Below are positions 10,985 to 22,645 of a DNA stretch of 64,000 bases, one piece after another (within the stretch, counting starts at the first letter, position 1; each line of letters starts with the position of its first letter). The translations under genes and the position numbers were made by a program. Below the pieces are notes generated by a model that saw only the letters and a program-made list of their open reading frames with translations, did no database searches and was not told the origin of the DNA. Source of the DNA: Orobanche coerulescens (lineage: Eukaryota; Streptophyta; Magnoliopsida; Lamiales; Orobanchaceae); contig CM065802.1 in the NCBI GenBank assembly GCA_033398695.1, positions 166,713,965-166,777,964 of the forward strand. The letters are read 5' to 3'.

Positions 10985-12632
10985 AATGCTGTACAGATGC
11001 ATGTTTTCCAAGCATCTTCTAACACTTCCATCATCTCAATGATAAACTCATCTCGATATTAAGTATTTCAGAACATATTCGATTCCAACTTTAATCTTCT
11101 AAACACGAATCAACAAGATTCCTTCTTGTTCATATTTGGTAAATTCATAGAACAATTTACCGGTTATTATCATGAATAATCATATTCCAAAGTCATCCGT
11201 AACCTTTCAAATTTTCAGTTCTTATTCATAACAATCATGACATATATAATTCAATAGTTCTTCAAGAACACGAATTACCCGAATTCACGTTCATGATCCA
11301 TAAAATGACATAATTCGATGTGTTCTAACATCTAAAAATCCATATTCATCATGTTCTTCGACATACAATTCATATAACTTCAAGAATCACAATAGCACCA
11401 CCATAATCGTTACCATACGAAGTAACCAACGACAAAACATCATAAAATCCGAATTGAAGAAGGGAATTACATCAACATATCTCTTTAATTCCATCCAAAA
11501 CCATACAAAACATATCAATACTCACATATTGATAACAACACTAACTTAGTTCGGTAATCCAACTCGTTATCATGCTCATCAACTCGAATATATGGTAATC
11601 ATCAACTCAAGAACATCAATAATCAATCCAAACGAAATCTAAAAGTGAAGAACTATTACCTTGTATAGATGAACCATGAAGGAGAACAATCAACTTCATT
11701 CCAAGGATCATCCATAATTTCAAGAACAAGACTTTAATCCATGTTTCTCAGCTTAATCTTTGTTAAAGATCATCATCTCTCAGTGTTTGGGACCTCAAAC
11801 TTCTCTCTAAAAACTCTCTCTCTCGGTTGCAAGGAAGGAATAGACGAAATGAAGGATAATGCCCAACTACACATATATATACTGTATATTATTAACGTGC
11901 GCTAACATCTCATGTTTAGCGTGCGCAACAGCCTTAACGTGCGCTAACTGACTTTGTTAGCGTGCGCTATCGCAGTCCAGAGGCTACTGTCTAGCTTCGT
12001 ACATGTGCTTACGTACGTAATGCCCATCCATTAGCGTACGTAACTTACATTGTCTAGCGTACGCAAGTCCTTACATTTGGCGTGCGCTAATACCAGTTGA
12101 CTTGCTACAGTCTACACCTACCACGAAGATGCTCGTGACCCACATGCCGAAAGCAACCAATAACGCCAAGATTCCCTGTTGACCGATCTGATTAGCGTGC
12201 GCTATAAATATACATTAGCGTGTGCTAATAGCTCACAACAAACATCCGTTGACCTTGTCGGTATATGCGCCGAAAGTGACCGGGTCCACACATAGATTCC
12301 TTCTGATCTGGTCTGTACTAGCGTGTGCTACACTCTGCCTCTAGCGTGTGCTAACCATGAACGATAACGTGCGCTATACCTGAACATTAGCGCGCGCTAG
12401 TCAGGCTATACTTAGCCATTTCCAACTCTTCTCGTCCGTCTCGACATACTGGATACGTATACATGACGCACTATATCCTCTAATACAATTGTCGACCAAG
12501 TACGACAATTATACCGATACTGACATCTCAATACTTTATTTATTTTATCTATACTGTACAGATTCCACGCTCTACAATATAACTCGGATAAAATAATATT
12601 AAACAACGGTAGTAGGAATTCCGGATATTACA
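10985..12632 (-). repeat. Chromovirus LTR fragment, minus orientation
   Basis: The right end, CCGGATATTACA at 12,632, is the start of an LTR in minus orientation. The interior has palindrome units, then a run of TATATATA near 11,871-11,880, as in the other LTRs. The left end abuts the plus-strand LTR at 10,984 and is probably continued beyond the window. It appears inserted in the 3' LTR of the second chromovirus, whose sequence resumes at 12,633 (AATACCGGTGATG, homologous to about position 550). Confidence 0.7.
11893..12399 (-). repeat. Phased palindrome array, mixed TAGCGTGCGCTA / TTACGTACGTAA cores
   Basis: Units start at 11893, 11917, 11935, 11958 | 12009, 12032, 12055, 12078 | 12193, 12216 | 12319, 12342, 12365, 12388, again mostly 23 bp apart in groups of four. 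The second group uses the perfect palindrome TTACGTACGTAA and hybrids such as TAGCGTACGTAA, which shows the core changing while phase is kept. One spacing (11917 to 11935) is short by 5 bp. Confidence 0.9.
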
Positions 12633-13340
12633 AATACCGGTGATGAAATGTCCTTCCTCGAGCAAACATCCTTAATGGAGTTATCGGTCGCTCGAACAAT
12701 CTTGAATAACACAAGTACCAACAATTCGCTTAATATATGTATCAATTACGATCATAACCAATTCAAGAAGTCGATACAACAAATCCAAACTCATTGGGGC
12801 GTTTTGACAAACACATTGCAAACATTCTTCCATTGTTAACAACCAACCCCAATTATATCGAAAGCAACCTCCAAATGAGTGATTCAACCCAACAAAACAT
12901 CATCAATGCAATCAATAATCCAATAGGAATACTCCATTCGAGATTACGACAACATCTAGTCGAAACCTCAAAATTCCAAAGTCAACACTCAAGGTGTTCT
13001 TGAAAAATTCCCCCAAATACTCAACAATTCCGAAAAATACACCAATAAATCTGTAGGAACACATGTATCCAGGTAGATAATCTATATTCAGCATATTCCA
13101 ACATAATAGCAAGCTAACTTGAAGAGATCGTAAGGAAAACACTCAAATCCCAAAATTCTAGATTCAAAAAAAGTTTACCTTGATTTGGTGTGATGGAGAG
13201 GATTAGATGTTGATTAATCTGAACTATGAGCTTGAAGATGATGCTAGATGATTGCATCTCGAAGAACTCTTCGCGAATCGCCCAAAATCTCCTGGAATGG
13301 TTGAGGAATGAAGAAATGACGAAATGAAGAGTGAAGTGTC

Positions 13341-13349
13341 CTATTTATA
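13341..13349 (-). promoter_or_regulatory. Probable TATA box of the copy B LTR
   Basis: The minus strand reads GTATAAATA here, 13 bp from the first palindrome at 13,363. The arrangement matches copy A. Confidence 0.7.
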
Positions 13350-13362
13350 CCCAAACCCAGCT

Positions 13363-13922
13363 TAGCGTGCGCTATCTCCTGCGATTAGCGTGCGCTAGCG
13401 GGTTTACCAGGTAGTCCAGTGAACTTTGCCTGCCGCGTTAGCGTGCGCTATGTACTTGGTAGCGTGCGCTAACGCCTTCCTCTAGCATGTGTTAACCGGA
13501 TGTTAGCGTGCGCTACCTGATAGTTGGTGCTAGTAACTGGAGTCCAGGACCTACTATCCTCTGCCCTGCTCGCCTTAGCATGCGTTACACCGGTAACTTA
13601 GCATGCACTACTAAAACAGTTAGCGTGCGCTACCCTCACACATAGCGTGCGCTACGAATTTCCAATTCAGTTCAGTGCCTACTGGACTGCCTGCCACAAT
13701 TACACGAGTTGTGTGCGCTAATGAAGGCCAATAGCGTGCGCTGCTGATATAACTAGTGTGCGCTATTCTCCACTCATATCGTGCGCTACGAATTCTCTAA
13801 TTCAGTCCAGTACCTTCTGGACTGTCTGCCTCACTTGCACTAGCGTACGCTAATACTGAGCGATAGCGTGCGCTACCAGTACTCAATTAGCGTGCGCTAA
13901 AAAGAGTATGTAGCGTGCGCTA
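13363..13922 (-). repeat. Phased palindrome array, 2-4-4-4-4 architecture
   Basis: Units start at 13363, 13386 | 13439, 13460, 13483, 13504 | 13576, 13599, 13621, 13643 | 13709, 13732, 13754, 13777 | 13841, 13864, 13888, 13911. Grouping (2-4-4-4-4) and phase are the same as in 8,800-9,369, although single units have diverged (for example TAGCATGTGTTA at 13,483). Gaps again carry CAGTCCAG...CTGGACTG (near 13,804-13,825). Confidence 0.95.
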
Positions 13923-14142
13923 CTCATCACATACAGGCTGCCAACAACGATGATAAATTGACAATATTCTCGTCTCGATCTCAACAGGGTTGAACAATGA
14001 ACGATACTGATACACGACTCAAAGTAAGCCGAATGGTGAAGCACAATGAATGAATATGAATGATGAATAATTATTAATGAGTGAAAATTACTAAGTGATG
14101 ATTATTGAATGATAATAATTAATTTTACAACCGGGTATTACA

Positions 14143-14155
14143 TACTCCTCCCCTT
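14143..14155 (-). other. Polypurine tract of copy B
   Basis: The minus strand reads AAGGGGAGGAGTA immediately next to the 3' LTR, as expected for plus-strand priming. Confidence 0.8.
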
Positions 14156-14177
14156 AAAAAGAGTTTCATCCTCGAAA

Positions 14178-15566
14178 CTAAGGGTCGAACAATTTGGGAT
14201 AACTCTCCTGCATACTATCCTTGGTTTTCCAAGTAGTCTCTTCGACTTCCTGTCTAGACCACTGAATTTTCACCAAAGGAATCGCCTTGTTCCTCAATTG
14301 TTTGATTCGTCGCTCTAAGACTCGTACAGGACGCTCCTCATACGTATGATCATCCGCGATCTCGATTTTATCAAACTGAAGTATGTGACTCAGGTCGGCA
14401 ACATACTTCCGCAGCTGAGAGACATGAAACACGTTATGAATTCGGCTCAAAGCCGGAGGTAAAGCCAATCGATAAGCCAGACTGCCTACTCGATCCAAAA
14501 TTTCAAATGGTCCAATGAATATCGGACTCAACTTTCCTCTCTTCCCGAAACGGAAAATACCTCGGCTCGGGGACACCTTGACCAAAATGTGGTCACCTGT
14601 ATCAAACTCTAATGGCCGATGACGATTATCTGCCTATGATTTTTGTCGACTCTGAGCGGTCAACAAACGACTCCTGATCAAAGCTACCTTTTCGCGGGCG
14701 GCTATAAGCATATCGGGCTCAGTGCCGATTGATTATGACAAATCATCCCAACACAAGGGAGATCGACAACGACAACCGTATAAGGCCTCGTAAGGTGCCA
14801 TCTTAATCGAAGCATGCCAACTGTTATTATACGTTAACTTGATCAACGGCAGTTGGGATTCCCAATCATCTTTCCAATCGAGAACACATGCCCTCAACAT
14901 GTCCTCTAACGTCTGAATAGTTCGCTATGATTGTCCATCGGACTGAGGATGAAAAGATGTGCTGAAATCTAGCTGAGTTCACATGGCACGATGAACGGAT
15001 TTCCAAAAATGCGACACTAATCGCCCGTCACGATCCGAAATGATACTCTTAGGGGTACCGTGCAATATCACGATCTCTTTAATGAATAATTGGGCAAGTC
15101 TCTCAGGACCCCATGTATCCTTAATCTCAAGGAAATGAGCTGATTTAGTTAAACGGTCCACAATTACCCAAATTGTGTTCATGCCACGACGACTCATTGG
15201 CAAACTCGTGATGAAGTCCATTGAAATATCCTCTCACTTCCATTCTGGGATAGGAAGTGGTTTTAGCATACCCGCCGGTCGCTGATGTTCTATCTTGGCT
15301 TGCTGACAGGTCAGACATCTCGAAACAAATTCTGCGACTTCTCGCTTCATATTACTCCACCAGTAATCTTGTTTCAAGTCTTTGTACATCTTTCTGGACC
15401 CCGGATGGATAGAATAAGGGGTAGCATGGGCCTCTCTCAAAATCGAGTTTTTAAACTCGTCATCCGCCGGAACACATAACCGGTTCTTAAATCGCAAAAA
15501 TCCATCCTCGTGGACCACAATTCCAGGGTCTTTCCCCTGAGCCACATCATCTCGTATACGCAACAA
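14178..15566 (-). pseudogene. Gypsy integrase and C-terminal chromodomain
   Basis: Segments in element order: 15,566-15,234 with the zinc-binding (HHCC) region, including LREAHATPYSIHPGSRKMYK and CLTCQQAKIEHQRP; 15,221-14,979 with the catalytic core start ([20 protein letters not shown]); and 14,585-14,178 with the integrase C-terminus (RFGKRGKLSPIFIGPFEILD) followed by a chromodomain-like end (RPVRVLERRIKQLRNKAIPL ... WKTKDSM). The chromodomain after integrase is diagnostic of chromoviruses and is proposed to target heterochromatin. The segment ends at a stop just before the polypurine tract. The catalytic part is split by frame changes near 14,600-14,980. Confidence 0.9.
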
Positions 15567-15599
15567 AAATGGATATGAACCCTAACTCGTTTTGATCGC

Positions 15600-17640
15600 C
15601 TCCTCAAGTGGCGATGAAATATCTAGCATACAAAGTTGCCCTTGCACTCGCTATAACCAGACCTCGATCTCAGGCCTTAGGAATTCCTGCTGAAGTTCCT
15701 TCTGAGCAGTCAAACGAGCAAGCATTTGCTCCTGAATGGACTTACGGCTCAAGGTGTCTGCGACGACATTCGCCTGACCCGGATGGTATTGAATCTCAAT
15801 ATCATAATCTTAATCAGTTCCAACCGCCGTCTCTGTCACATGTTTAAATCCTTCTGAGTAAATATATACTTTAAACTCTTATGATCAGTGAAAATCTGAC
15901 AAGTGACGCTATAAAGATAAAGTCGCCAAATCTTCAATGCGAAAACCACGGCCGCTAGCTCCATGTCGTGGGTCAGACAATTGACCTCATAAGGCCTCAG
16001 TTGCCGTGAAGCATAGGCAATCACTTTCCTGTTCTGTATTAATACACATCCGAGACCATGTCCGGGCGCGTCACTATAAACCACGAATCCTTCCATCCCT
16101 TGTGGTAAAGATAGGATAGGCGCTGAAATTAAACGGCTCTTAAGTTCCTCAAAACTCTGCTGACACGCGTCAATCCACGTGTATTTCTTATCCTTCCACA
16201 AAAGGTTCGTCATAGGTTGAGCGATCTTAGAAAATCCTTCCACAAATCGCTGGTAATAGCCTGCTAATCCGAGAAAGCTTCGGATTTCCTACATTCTACA
16301 GAGGTTGCCAATCTCGGATAGCCTTCATCTTCTGAGGGTCGACATGAACTCCGTCTGATGAAATCACGTGTCCGATAAATGTCACCTCGGACATCCAGAA
16401 CTCGCATTTGGAAAATTTTCCATAGAGTTGCTCCCGTCTCAACACATCGAGGACCTGATGAAGGTGAACTTCCTGCTACTCTCGGTTACGGGAATAAATC
16501 AAAATGTCATCTGTGAAAACAACCACGAACTGATCCAAATAGTAATGAAAACTCGGTTCATTAACTACATGAATACTGCATGTGCATTAGTTAACCCAAA
16601 CGGCATCACTACAAACTCGTACTGCCCATAGTGTTTTTGGAACGCCGTCCTTACGATATCCGACTCTCGAATTCGAAACTGATGATACCCAGGTCTTAAA
16701 TCGATCTTGGAAAATACTGAAGCTCCCTCAATTTGATCTAAGAGATCATCAATGTGGGGTAGGGGATATTTATTCTTGATCGTCACCCTGTTCAACTCTC
16801 GATAATCAATGCACAAGCGAAAAGAACCATCCTTCTTCATGACAAATAACACTGGTGCTCCCCACGGGGACACACTCGGTTGGATATAACCTTTGTCGAT
16901 CAATTTCTCCAGTTGATTCTTCAGTTCCTGCATTTCGGTCGGGGCCATACGATACGGTGCCTTCGATATAGGGGACGTACTAGGCTCCAACTCTATCGTG
17001 AATTCAACATCTCTCTGTAGAGGCAAACCAGGTAACTCATCTGGGAATACATCGGCGTATTCTCTCATTACCGGGATATCCTCCAACATCACTGATGGTT
17101 TCTCGGTCTTGGTCATATAGCACCAATAACCAACACACCCCTGATTGAGTAATTTCACTACTTTCATCATATTAATGACTCTTCCGGAACGGCTGGGGTT
17201 ACCCCCCTGAAATACACACTCGACTCCATTGTCTGAAATGATAGTGACCATACGCTTATGGACACTAAGTATGGCATCATGACGATCCATCCAATCAATA
17301 CCCAAAATTACATCGTCTTTAGGTAAGTTCACCACGATTAGGTCTGCCAGCCATTCATGGCCATTAAGCTGAATCGGACAATTCTTAACTTCACGATCTC
17401 CGATAATTATTCTACCATATGGTAGCCCAATTATATAAGGTTCAGAACTAGTAGCACTATCCAGGTGAAGTCTACTCAAACATGACTCAGAAATGAATGA
17501 ATGAGATGCGCCAATATCAAAAAGGGTACACACAGGTTGATATAAAATTTCGAGTGTACCTGGATCATTTGGGCCTCCGGATCGTCGCTCTTCTTCATCT
17601 CGTAAATTTGGGGCTTGCCCGCCCCAGAACCGGATGCTCC
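15600..17640 (-). pseudogene. Gypsy protease, reverse transcriptase, RNase H
   Basis: The long open segment 17,533-16,565 (322 residues) starts inside the protease and covers much of RT, including [20 protein letters not shown] and the [12 protein letters not shown] motif. The protease site reads [10 protein letters not shown], with isoleucine replacing the catalytic-motif threonine of D-T/S-G, so protease activity is doubtful. RNase H is at 16,243-15,836 ([15 protein letters not shown] and [16 protein letters not shown]). The RT end carrying the YIDD-type motif lies near 16,490-16,560 in another frame. These are enzymes of reverse transcription inside virus-like particles. Confidence 0.9.
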
Positions 17641-18475
17641 TGTCTGATAACTATGGGCTCCGCCTTTAGTTGCTCCCGTTGTCTTAAACGACTCGGACTG
17701 AGTGGCGTGATTCTGAACAGCCGACTGCTTCAGGGTAAGAGATGCCGTCGAAGTAGGTTTGGAGTCTCTTTGGCAGAAATGGGCCTTATGCCCGGCAATC
17801 CCACAGTTATTACACGTGATAGTCTGCCTCGGACACTTAGTGCTGAAATGACCCAGCTCTCCACAATTGAAATAGGTGATGGCCGAATTGGCCACTAGGG
17901 ACTGAGATTACGCAGGTTTAGGCACCATAGGAGGTCGCTCAGAAAAAGTAGGGCCCGCACGGGGCTTCTTGAAGGTTGCCTGATTGCTTTCGGACTGATT
18001 AGGATTCTTCGATTTCTTGCCAGAAGATGAGGGTTGTTGCTTAGCAATTTCCTTCGCAGTAAGCTCATAGGTAAGATCTTTCTTGATGAATTCGGCCAGG
18101 GTGGTGCAATGATGATTAAGCAACTGCATCCGCATACGAGGTTTCAACCTCTTACTGAAATACTTGATCTTATCCGCCTCGAAGTGGATAATGGATGAGG
18201 CGAATGGAAATAGATCCTGAAACTTCTCGGCAATGGCGAGAACATCATCTTCCGCTAAGGGGTCGGGACTGAGTAACTCCGATAACTTGGCCTCCCTGAG
18301 TGGGGACGGATAATACCTTTCCATCATTATGGTCTTGAACTGGTCCCAAGTGCAATATCCGTCAGTGGGCTTCAAAGATAACCACCAAGAGTAAGCGCTC
18401 TTACCCAGATAGTAAGCCGCAACTGAAACTTTGTGTCCCTCAGGACACTCCAACATAGCAAATAACTTCTCTAGC
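17476..18475 (-). pseudogene. Gypsy gag, N-terminus lost at a chimeric junction
   Basis: From 18,456 the capsid domain reads ECPEGHKVSVAAYYLGKSAY then WWLSLKPTDGYCTWDQF, typical of the plant retrotransposon gag domain. After a Ser/Lys/Pro-rich linker come two zinc knuckles near 17,820-17,890: the first (YFNCGELGHFSTKC) has Tyr where the first Cys is expected; the second (CNNCGIAGHKAHFC) is a complete CX2CX4HX4C. The start codon and first part are missing because homology ends at about 18,475. A small frame gap separates capsid from nucleocapsid near 17,900. Confidence 0.88.
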
Positions 18476-19396
18476 TAGGGAAGTGATGGTTACTGTCGGA
18501 AGTAAGCATAGTATCGAAGCAACCGACATAGGATCGCTTCTTTTAGGTTTAGAATCCGGTTTTGTTCTAACTTTAGAAGATGTACTTATTTTGCCCAAGG
18601 GGCATAAAAACAGTGTATCCATTCCGGTCATGGATCGGAAAGGCTTTTCATTTTTCATTGATGATGGTTCCTGTAAAATTTATTTTAGAAATAAACTCGT
18701 GAGCACTGCTACATTGTTAAATGGACTGTATCATCTAAACATTAGTAACAAAGTCGTTGTGAATACTATGACTAGGAAGCGTGGTAGGGATGAAACTAAT
18801 CAAGTTTTGAAATGGCATCTTAGACTTGGTCATGTTGGTCAGGCCAGGGTTTACAAAATGGAAAAGGATGGACTTATGGGTCCATTGGGATCGGATCCCT
18901 TTCTTACTTGTGAATCTTGCCTTAAAGGCAAAATGACTAAGTCCCCCTTCATAGGGACTTTTGAAATAGCCGCTGATAAACTAAGATTAATCCATACCGA
19001 CGTATGTGGTGCTTTAGAAGCAGTATGTGACGGATATCAGTACTTCATTACGTTTACATATGATCATACTAGGTATGGTTATGGTATACTTAATGAAACA
19101 TAAATCCAAGGCCTTTGAGAAATTCCAGGAATTTAAGGCCCTATTCGAGAAACAAACTGGAAACCATATCAAAGCACTTCGGTCGGACCGAGGTGGCGAG
19201 TATATGAGTACGGAGTTTGAAGAACTCCTTAAGGAACATGGAATAGTATCACAATTAACACCTCCAGACACTCCTCAGTTAAATGGTGTGTCAGAAAGAA
19301 GGAACCGGACCTTGTTGAACATGGTCCATTCCATGTTGGGCTATACTGACTTACCGATTTACCTGTGGGGGTATGCACTCCTGACTGTTGCATATA
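18476..19396 (+). pseudogene. Ty1/Copia pol fragment (protease end, GAG-pre-integrase, integrase)
   Basis: This stretch is strongly similar to 35,200-36,115 of Copia element 1. From 18,484 it encodes a GAG-pre-integrase domain (KWHLRLGHVGQ, CESCLKGKMTKSPF) and an integrase core with the HTDVCG and SDRGGEYMS acidic motifs. A frame change sits near 19,080. Both ends are abrupt: the left joins chromovirus gag at about 18,475 and the right is lost at about 19,396 after the LPIYLWGYALLT motif. It has no LTRs, so it is a relic left by recombination. Confidence 0.92.
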
Positions 19397-19478
19397 CTGA
19401 CAGTTATTATATGCCATTGATGATTTTACTTGTGTGTTATATTTATTTATAACATTGTGAGGGAATCCCACTGAATTA

Positions 19479-19638
19479 CAGTAAAATTTCGATAAATGAA
19501 TATGGTTGGAACCGGAGAAAAATATTCATTTAATGAAATTATTCATTTATCGGCAGAAAATTTGAACATGTTATAAAGAGTTGGGACCAGAGAAAATTAT
19601 TCATTTGACGAGGTTATTCATTTATCGAGGTTTAACTG
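19479..19638. mobile_element. Pogo/Emigrant-type MITE
   Basis: The ends read CAGTAAAATTTCGATAAATG and, at the other side, the complement of CAGTTAAACCTCGATAAATG, giving terminal inverted repeats of about 24 bp with a few mismatches. The left flank is TA as expected for this superfamily; the right flank is CA, probably a mutated TA. At 160 bp it is non-autonomous. Confidence 0.75.
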
Positions 19639-20022
19639 CAATTGTTTTGCTTTGGTCACTGTCTCTTTACAAACTTTGAATCTAATTCTTTTACAATTTA
19701 ATTCAATAAAGATTTTTAGCAATTGATTTTTTAATACGATTGTATTTTACTTATTTTATCTTCCGCTGCGAATTATTGGAAAAATTTGGACTTTTCGCCT
19801 CTTAATGTTCTGAACAAGGTTGCGGATGGCAGCGTCTTCTTGTTTATTGTAGTTGATCACCACTGTGATCGAATGGAGCTTTCCAACAACTGTCTCCAGA
19901 TTGTTTTTTTCTGGTATCAGTACCGCCTCTGTTTGATTACTGGCCACCGCCTGACGGGTGGCTATTCTGGTGGCAACGGGTGGGATGGCCGCCATGGAAG
20001 TTGATGGAATGTAGGAAGTGAG

Positions 20023-20467
20023 TAGGGATGGCAACGGGGCGGGGTTCACAACTCCCGGCCCCGGTTTTTGATTTCTTCCCTCGGTCCGGCCGGATACGGG
20101 GATTAATATTCCATCCCCGGTCAAATTCTGGTCAAATCCCGGTCAAATCCCGATCCCTGGTATCCCCGGTTTGCTGCTGTTTTTATAGCTACTTTTAGCT
20201 ATTTTGATGTTTTTTCAGTCAAAACACATAAAAATAGTAATTAAGTAACTGTAAAAAATTATATAAGTTCATAAAAGTCCACAATAAAAGATTACATAAC
20301 TTAAGTTTATATATTTAATAAATATCTAAAAAATATATATATACCGGGTCCGGGACGGCTCGGGGGATAGGCATCCCGGCCCCGGTTTCACGTAAGCGGG
20401 TATCCCCGGTACCCAGTTTGGCGGGGAATCCCCGGCCCCGGTCGGGACGGGTCGACCGAGTTCCCTA
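20023..20467. mobile_element. hAT-like non-autonomous element
   Basis: It starts TAGGGATGGCAACGGGGC and ends in TTCCCTA, with GC-rich inverted CCCCGG-rich ends around an AT-rich middle. This matches a very common plant hAT terminal type (TAGGGATGGCAA). No clear 8-bp target duplication is seen, so the limits are approximate. Confidence 0.55.
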
Positions 20468-20472
20468 TCGGT

Positions 20473-20570
20473 AGGGCTGAGAATCAGGACATTCCGAGGT
20501 CCCGATCCCGAGTCCCGATTGTTCCGGTCCCGAAAATCACCAATTTGGTGGGTATACTCAAGATGGGTAT
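20473..20570. mobile_element. Terminal fragment of a second hAT-like element
   Basis: TAGGGCTGAGAATCAGGACA followed by GGTCCCGATCCCGAGTCCCG resembles the TAGGGCTG end of another common plant hAT group. The matching end was not found. Confidence 0.45.
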
Positions 20571-21052
20571 ATAAAAAATTTAAATTAAAAAGTATATGAG
20601 ATTAAAAATCTCATTTAAAAATTGTTGAATTAATGAATGGTCATGATGGATAATTTCTAAAGTCATTTTAATAGATTGATGAATATAAATAATTTTTTAT
20701 CATTCATTTTTTTTGTAAATCGGCTTTATTGTGCCTATTTATTTATTGGCTTAATTACATATTAAATCATCATTTTTTATTAATTGCAATTTAATCTAAA
20801 AATTTTGGATGATTGCATATAAATTACCAAATTTAAATATTGGTACACATTAAACTGGACAACTTATATTGTGTTCATGTGTGATGTGGCTTGCTAACGT
20901 GGCATTCTGTTGTGCAAATTAGTCTTTCGAAAAGTCTCCCTTGTTTCATGTTGGCAAACCACGTAACAGACGAGCACAGAGAGAATGGTTAGGGAGTGTA
21001 ATTTACAATTAGTGATTTATCTGCAGTTATTTAAAATTTTAAAGAGGCATAT

Positions 21053-21186
21053 TTGTGTGAGACAATCTCACGATGAGACTGAGTTTAATTTGGGCATTGA
21101 TGCTTTTAACACTTTGGGAGGGGTGAGTGTTAATTGTACTAAGTTGTACACCATTTCATGCATGAGACCGTCTCATACGAGTTTTT
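21053..21186. repeat. Short inverted-repeat (possible MITE) remnant
   Basis: GTGAGACAATCTCAC near 21,056 and GAGACCGTCTC near 21,166 are two related palindromic blocks about 110 bp apart. They could be the ends of a small MITE; no target duplication is evident. Confidence 0.3.
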
Positions 21187-22112
21187 GTTAATTTTAAACT
21201 ACTTACAATTAAATGAAATGTAGTGATTTTTTTGGGCAAAGTGTAGGGTGGACAAATTTCACGATGAAACTGGTTAAGGAGTATGACTTATATTACTAAA
21301 GGGTATTGATTATGATAACTAAAGAGTGTGACTTTTTTATATGGTGTAGTCGTGATAACCGAAGTGTGTGATTTAAAGAAAAAAAGTCGTCATTTATGTA
21401 AATACACAAACCATTAGGAGGAGTATTTAAATTGAGAAAATGCAGTACTTAACCCCATCTCTCAAACTAGGGATTCAAATAATTAATCAGTGTCACTCTC
21501 TTTCGAATATTTCGTGAAAGAAAAGAATTTACCCATATCTATGAAAAAAAAATCTTAATCGACTAGTTAATCTCAAATATTATCGTAATCAATAGTTGGG
21601 TTGATATGCTGTGAAATTCATTTATAGTGAAATTGATTTATTTTTTACATGTATGACCCTTTAGTTATCAATACTAATACTCTTTTGTAATATGAGTGAC
21701 ACTCTCCGGTTATCACTACTAATGTCCTCTGTTGTAATACAAGCCACACCCTTCAGTGTTATGAGTAATATCATCTATAATATATAAAGATTCAGTACAC
21801 TAATTTAATTTACAAGTGTTAATGTGCAAAATAATTATGATTCAATTCAATGGCCTCAATTATAACACAAAGGGGTAGTCTTCTACACGATTAACCATTA
21901 TCTGATGACTTCTCCCCTTCTCCTTTCCCCTTGGCCTTTAGCCCTTCCAATAACCTCATGCATTAAATCAACAATCCCTGAGTTGACGGCCTATAAATAA
22001 CATCCTCCCTTTACTTACCTTATCACACCTTCACTGATCAAACATATGACCTTCAAAACAACCTTCAACAATTTTCTTCTTAAACAACTTTTCAACACTC
22101 TTTTGCAAAGAT

Positions 22113-22372
22113 TCACTGTTCATGAATACGAGTGTAAGCATCCATATGCCTATCACGAGCTTTCTCCAAGCTTTTCATCTCCTTGAGTGACTCCAAACAA
22201 AGCATCTGCAAATAACAAAAGACATCATAGAAAATAAGAAGAAAAAATAAAAAAATAATTTTTGATACATTCATATACAATGTATGAAAAAAGAAAAGGG
22301 ACAATTACACAAGTGTAATATGGAACCAACCATGTCTGAACCTCCGGGAATGACAAAGCCAAAACCAGCCAT
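22113..22372 (-). CDS. Possible two-exon small gene (44 codons), unknown function
   Basis: I do not recognise this gene. On the minus strand an ATG at 22,372 has a good plant start context (GCGACGATGGCT). Exon 1 (22,372-22,331) encodes MAGFGFVIPGGSDM and is followed by a GT donor (ATG|GTTGGT). The 125-bp intron is T-rich and ends TTATTTGCAG. Exon 2 (22,205-22,113) continues in phase 0 with MLCLESLKEMKSLEKARDRH, then MDAYTRIHEQ and a stop. Upstream of the ATG is a long CT run on this strand (22,532-22,645), common in plant 5' UTRs. The product would be a 44-residue soluble peptide with a charged helical C-terminal half. It could instead be the first exons of a longer transcript, or chance. Confidence 0.35.
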
Positions 22373-22528
22373 CGTCGCCGCCGTACTGTAGCCACGACTG
22401 GTCAATCCAAGTCGGCGATCCAGCGATGTGGTGCGAGACGATTTTTTGGTGTGCGTATGTTCCGTCTGATTTTTCCGGTGGGTGTGTGCTCGATTATTTT
22501 GATTTGTGTGCAAGGTTTTGTATGTGTG

Positions 22529-22645
<117 letters not shown>

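Larger units (their letters stand above)
12633..14142 (-). repeat. 3' LTR of chromovirus copy B (outer part interrupted)
   Basis: This is colinear with about 550-2,025 of copy A, ending CCGGGTATTACA at 14,142. The remaining outer part would lie left of the inserted LTR at 12,632 and is not in the window. Confidence 0.88.
12633..18475 (-). mobile_element. Ty3/Gypsy chromovirus copy B, 5'-truncated
   Basis: This element has the same orientation and family as copy A: 3' LTR 12,633-14,142, polypurine tract 14,143-14,155, integrase-chromodomain 14,178-15,566, RNase H 15,836-16,243, RT-protease 16,565-17,640 and gag 17,476-18,475. Homology stops inside gag at about 18,475, where Copia sequence begins. 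The primer site and 5' LTR are absent. It keeps more open frames than copy A and nearly all CAG/CTG triplets, so it is the better guide to the family's proteins. Confidence 0.92.

Noticed and set aside
10643..11062. 139-codon reading frame
   Set aside because: It crosses the LTR end at 10,984 into unrelated sequence and shows no domain.
22047..22190. Plus-strand short reading frame after a TATAAATA at about 21,993
   Set aside because: It overlaps the spliced minus-strand model, and the peptide ends in low-complexity text; the minus-strand model fits start and splice rules better. It could still be a promoter.
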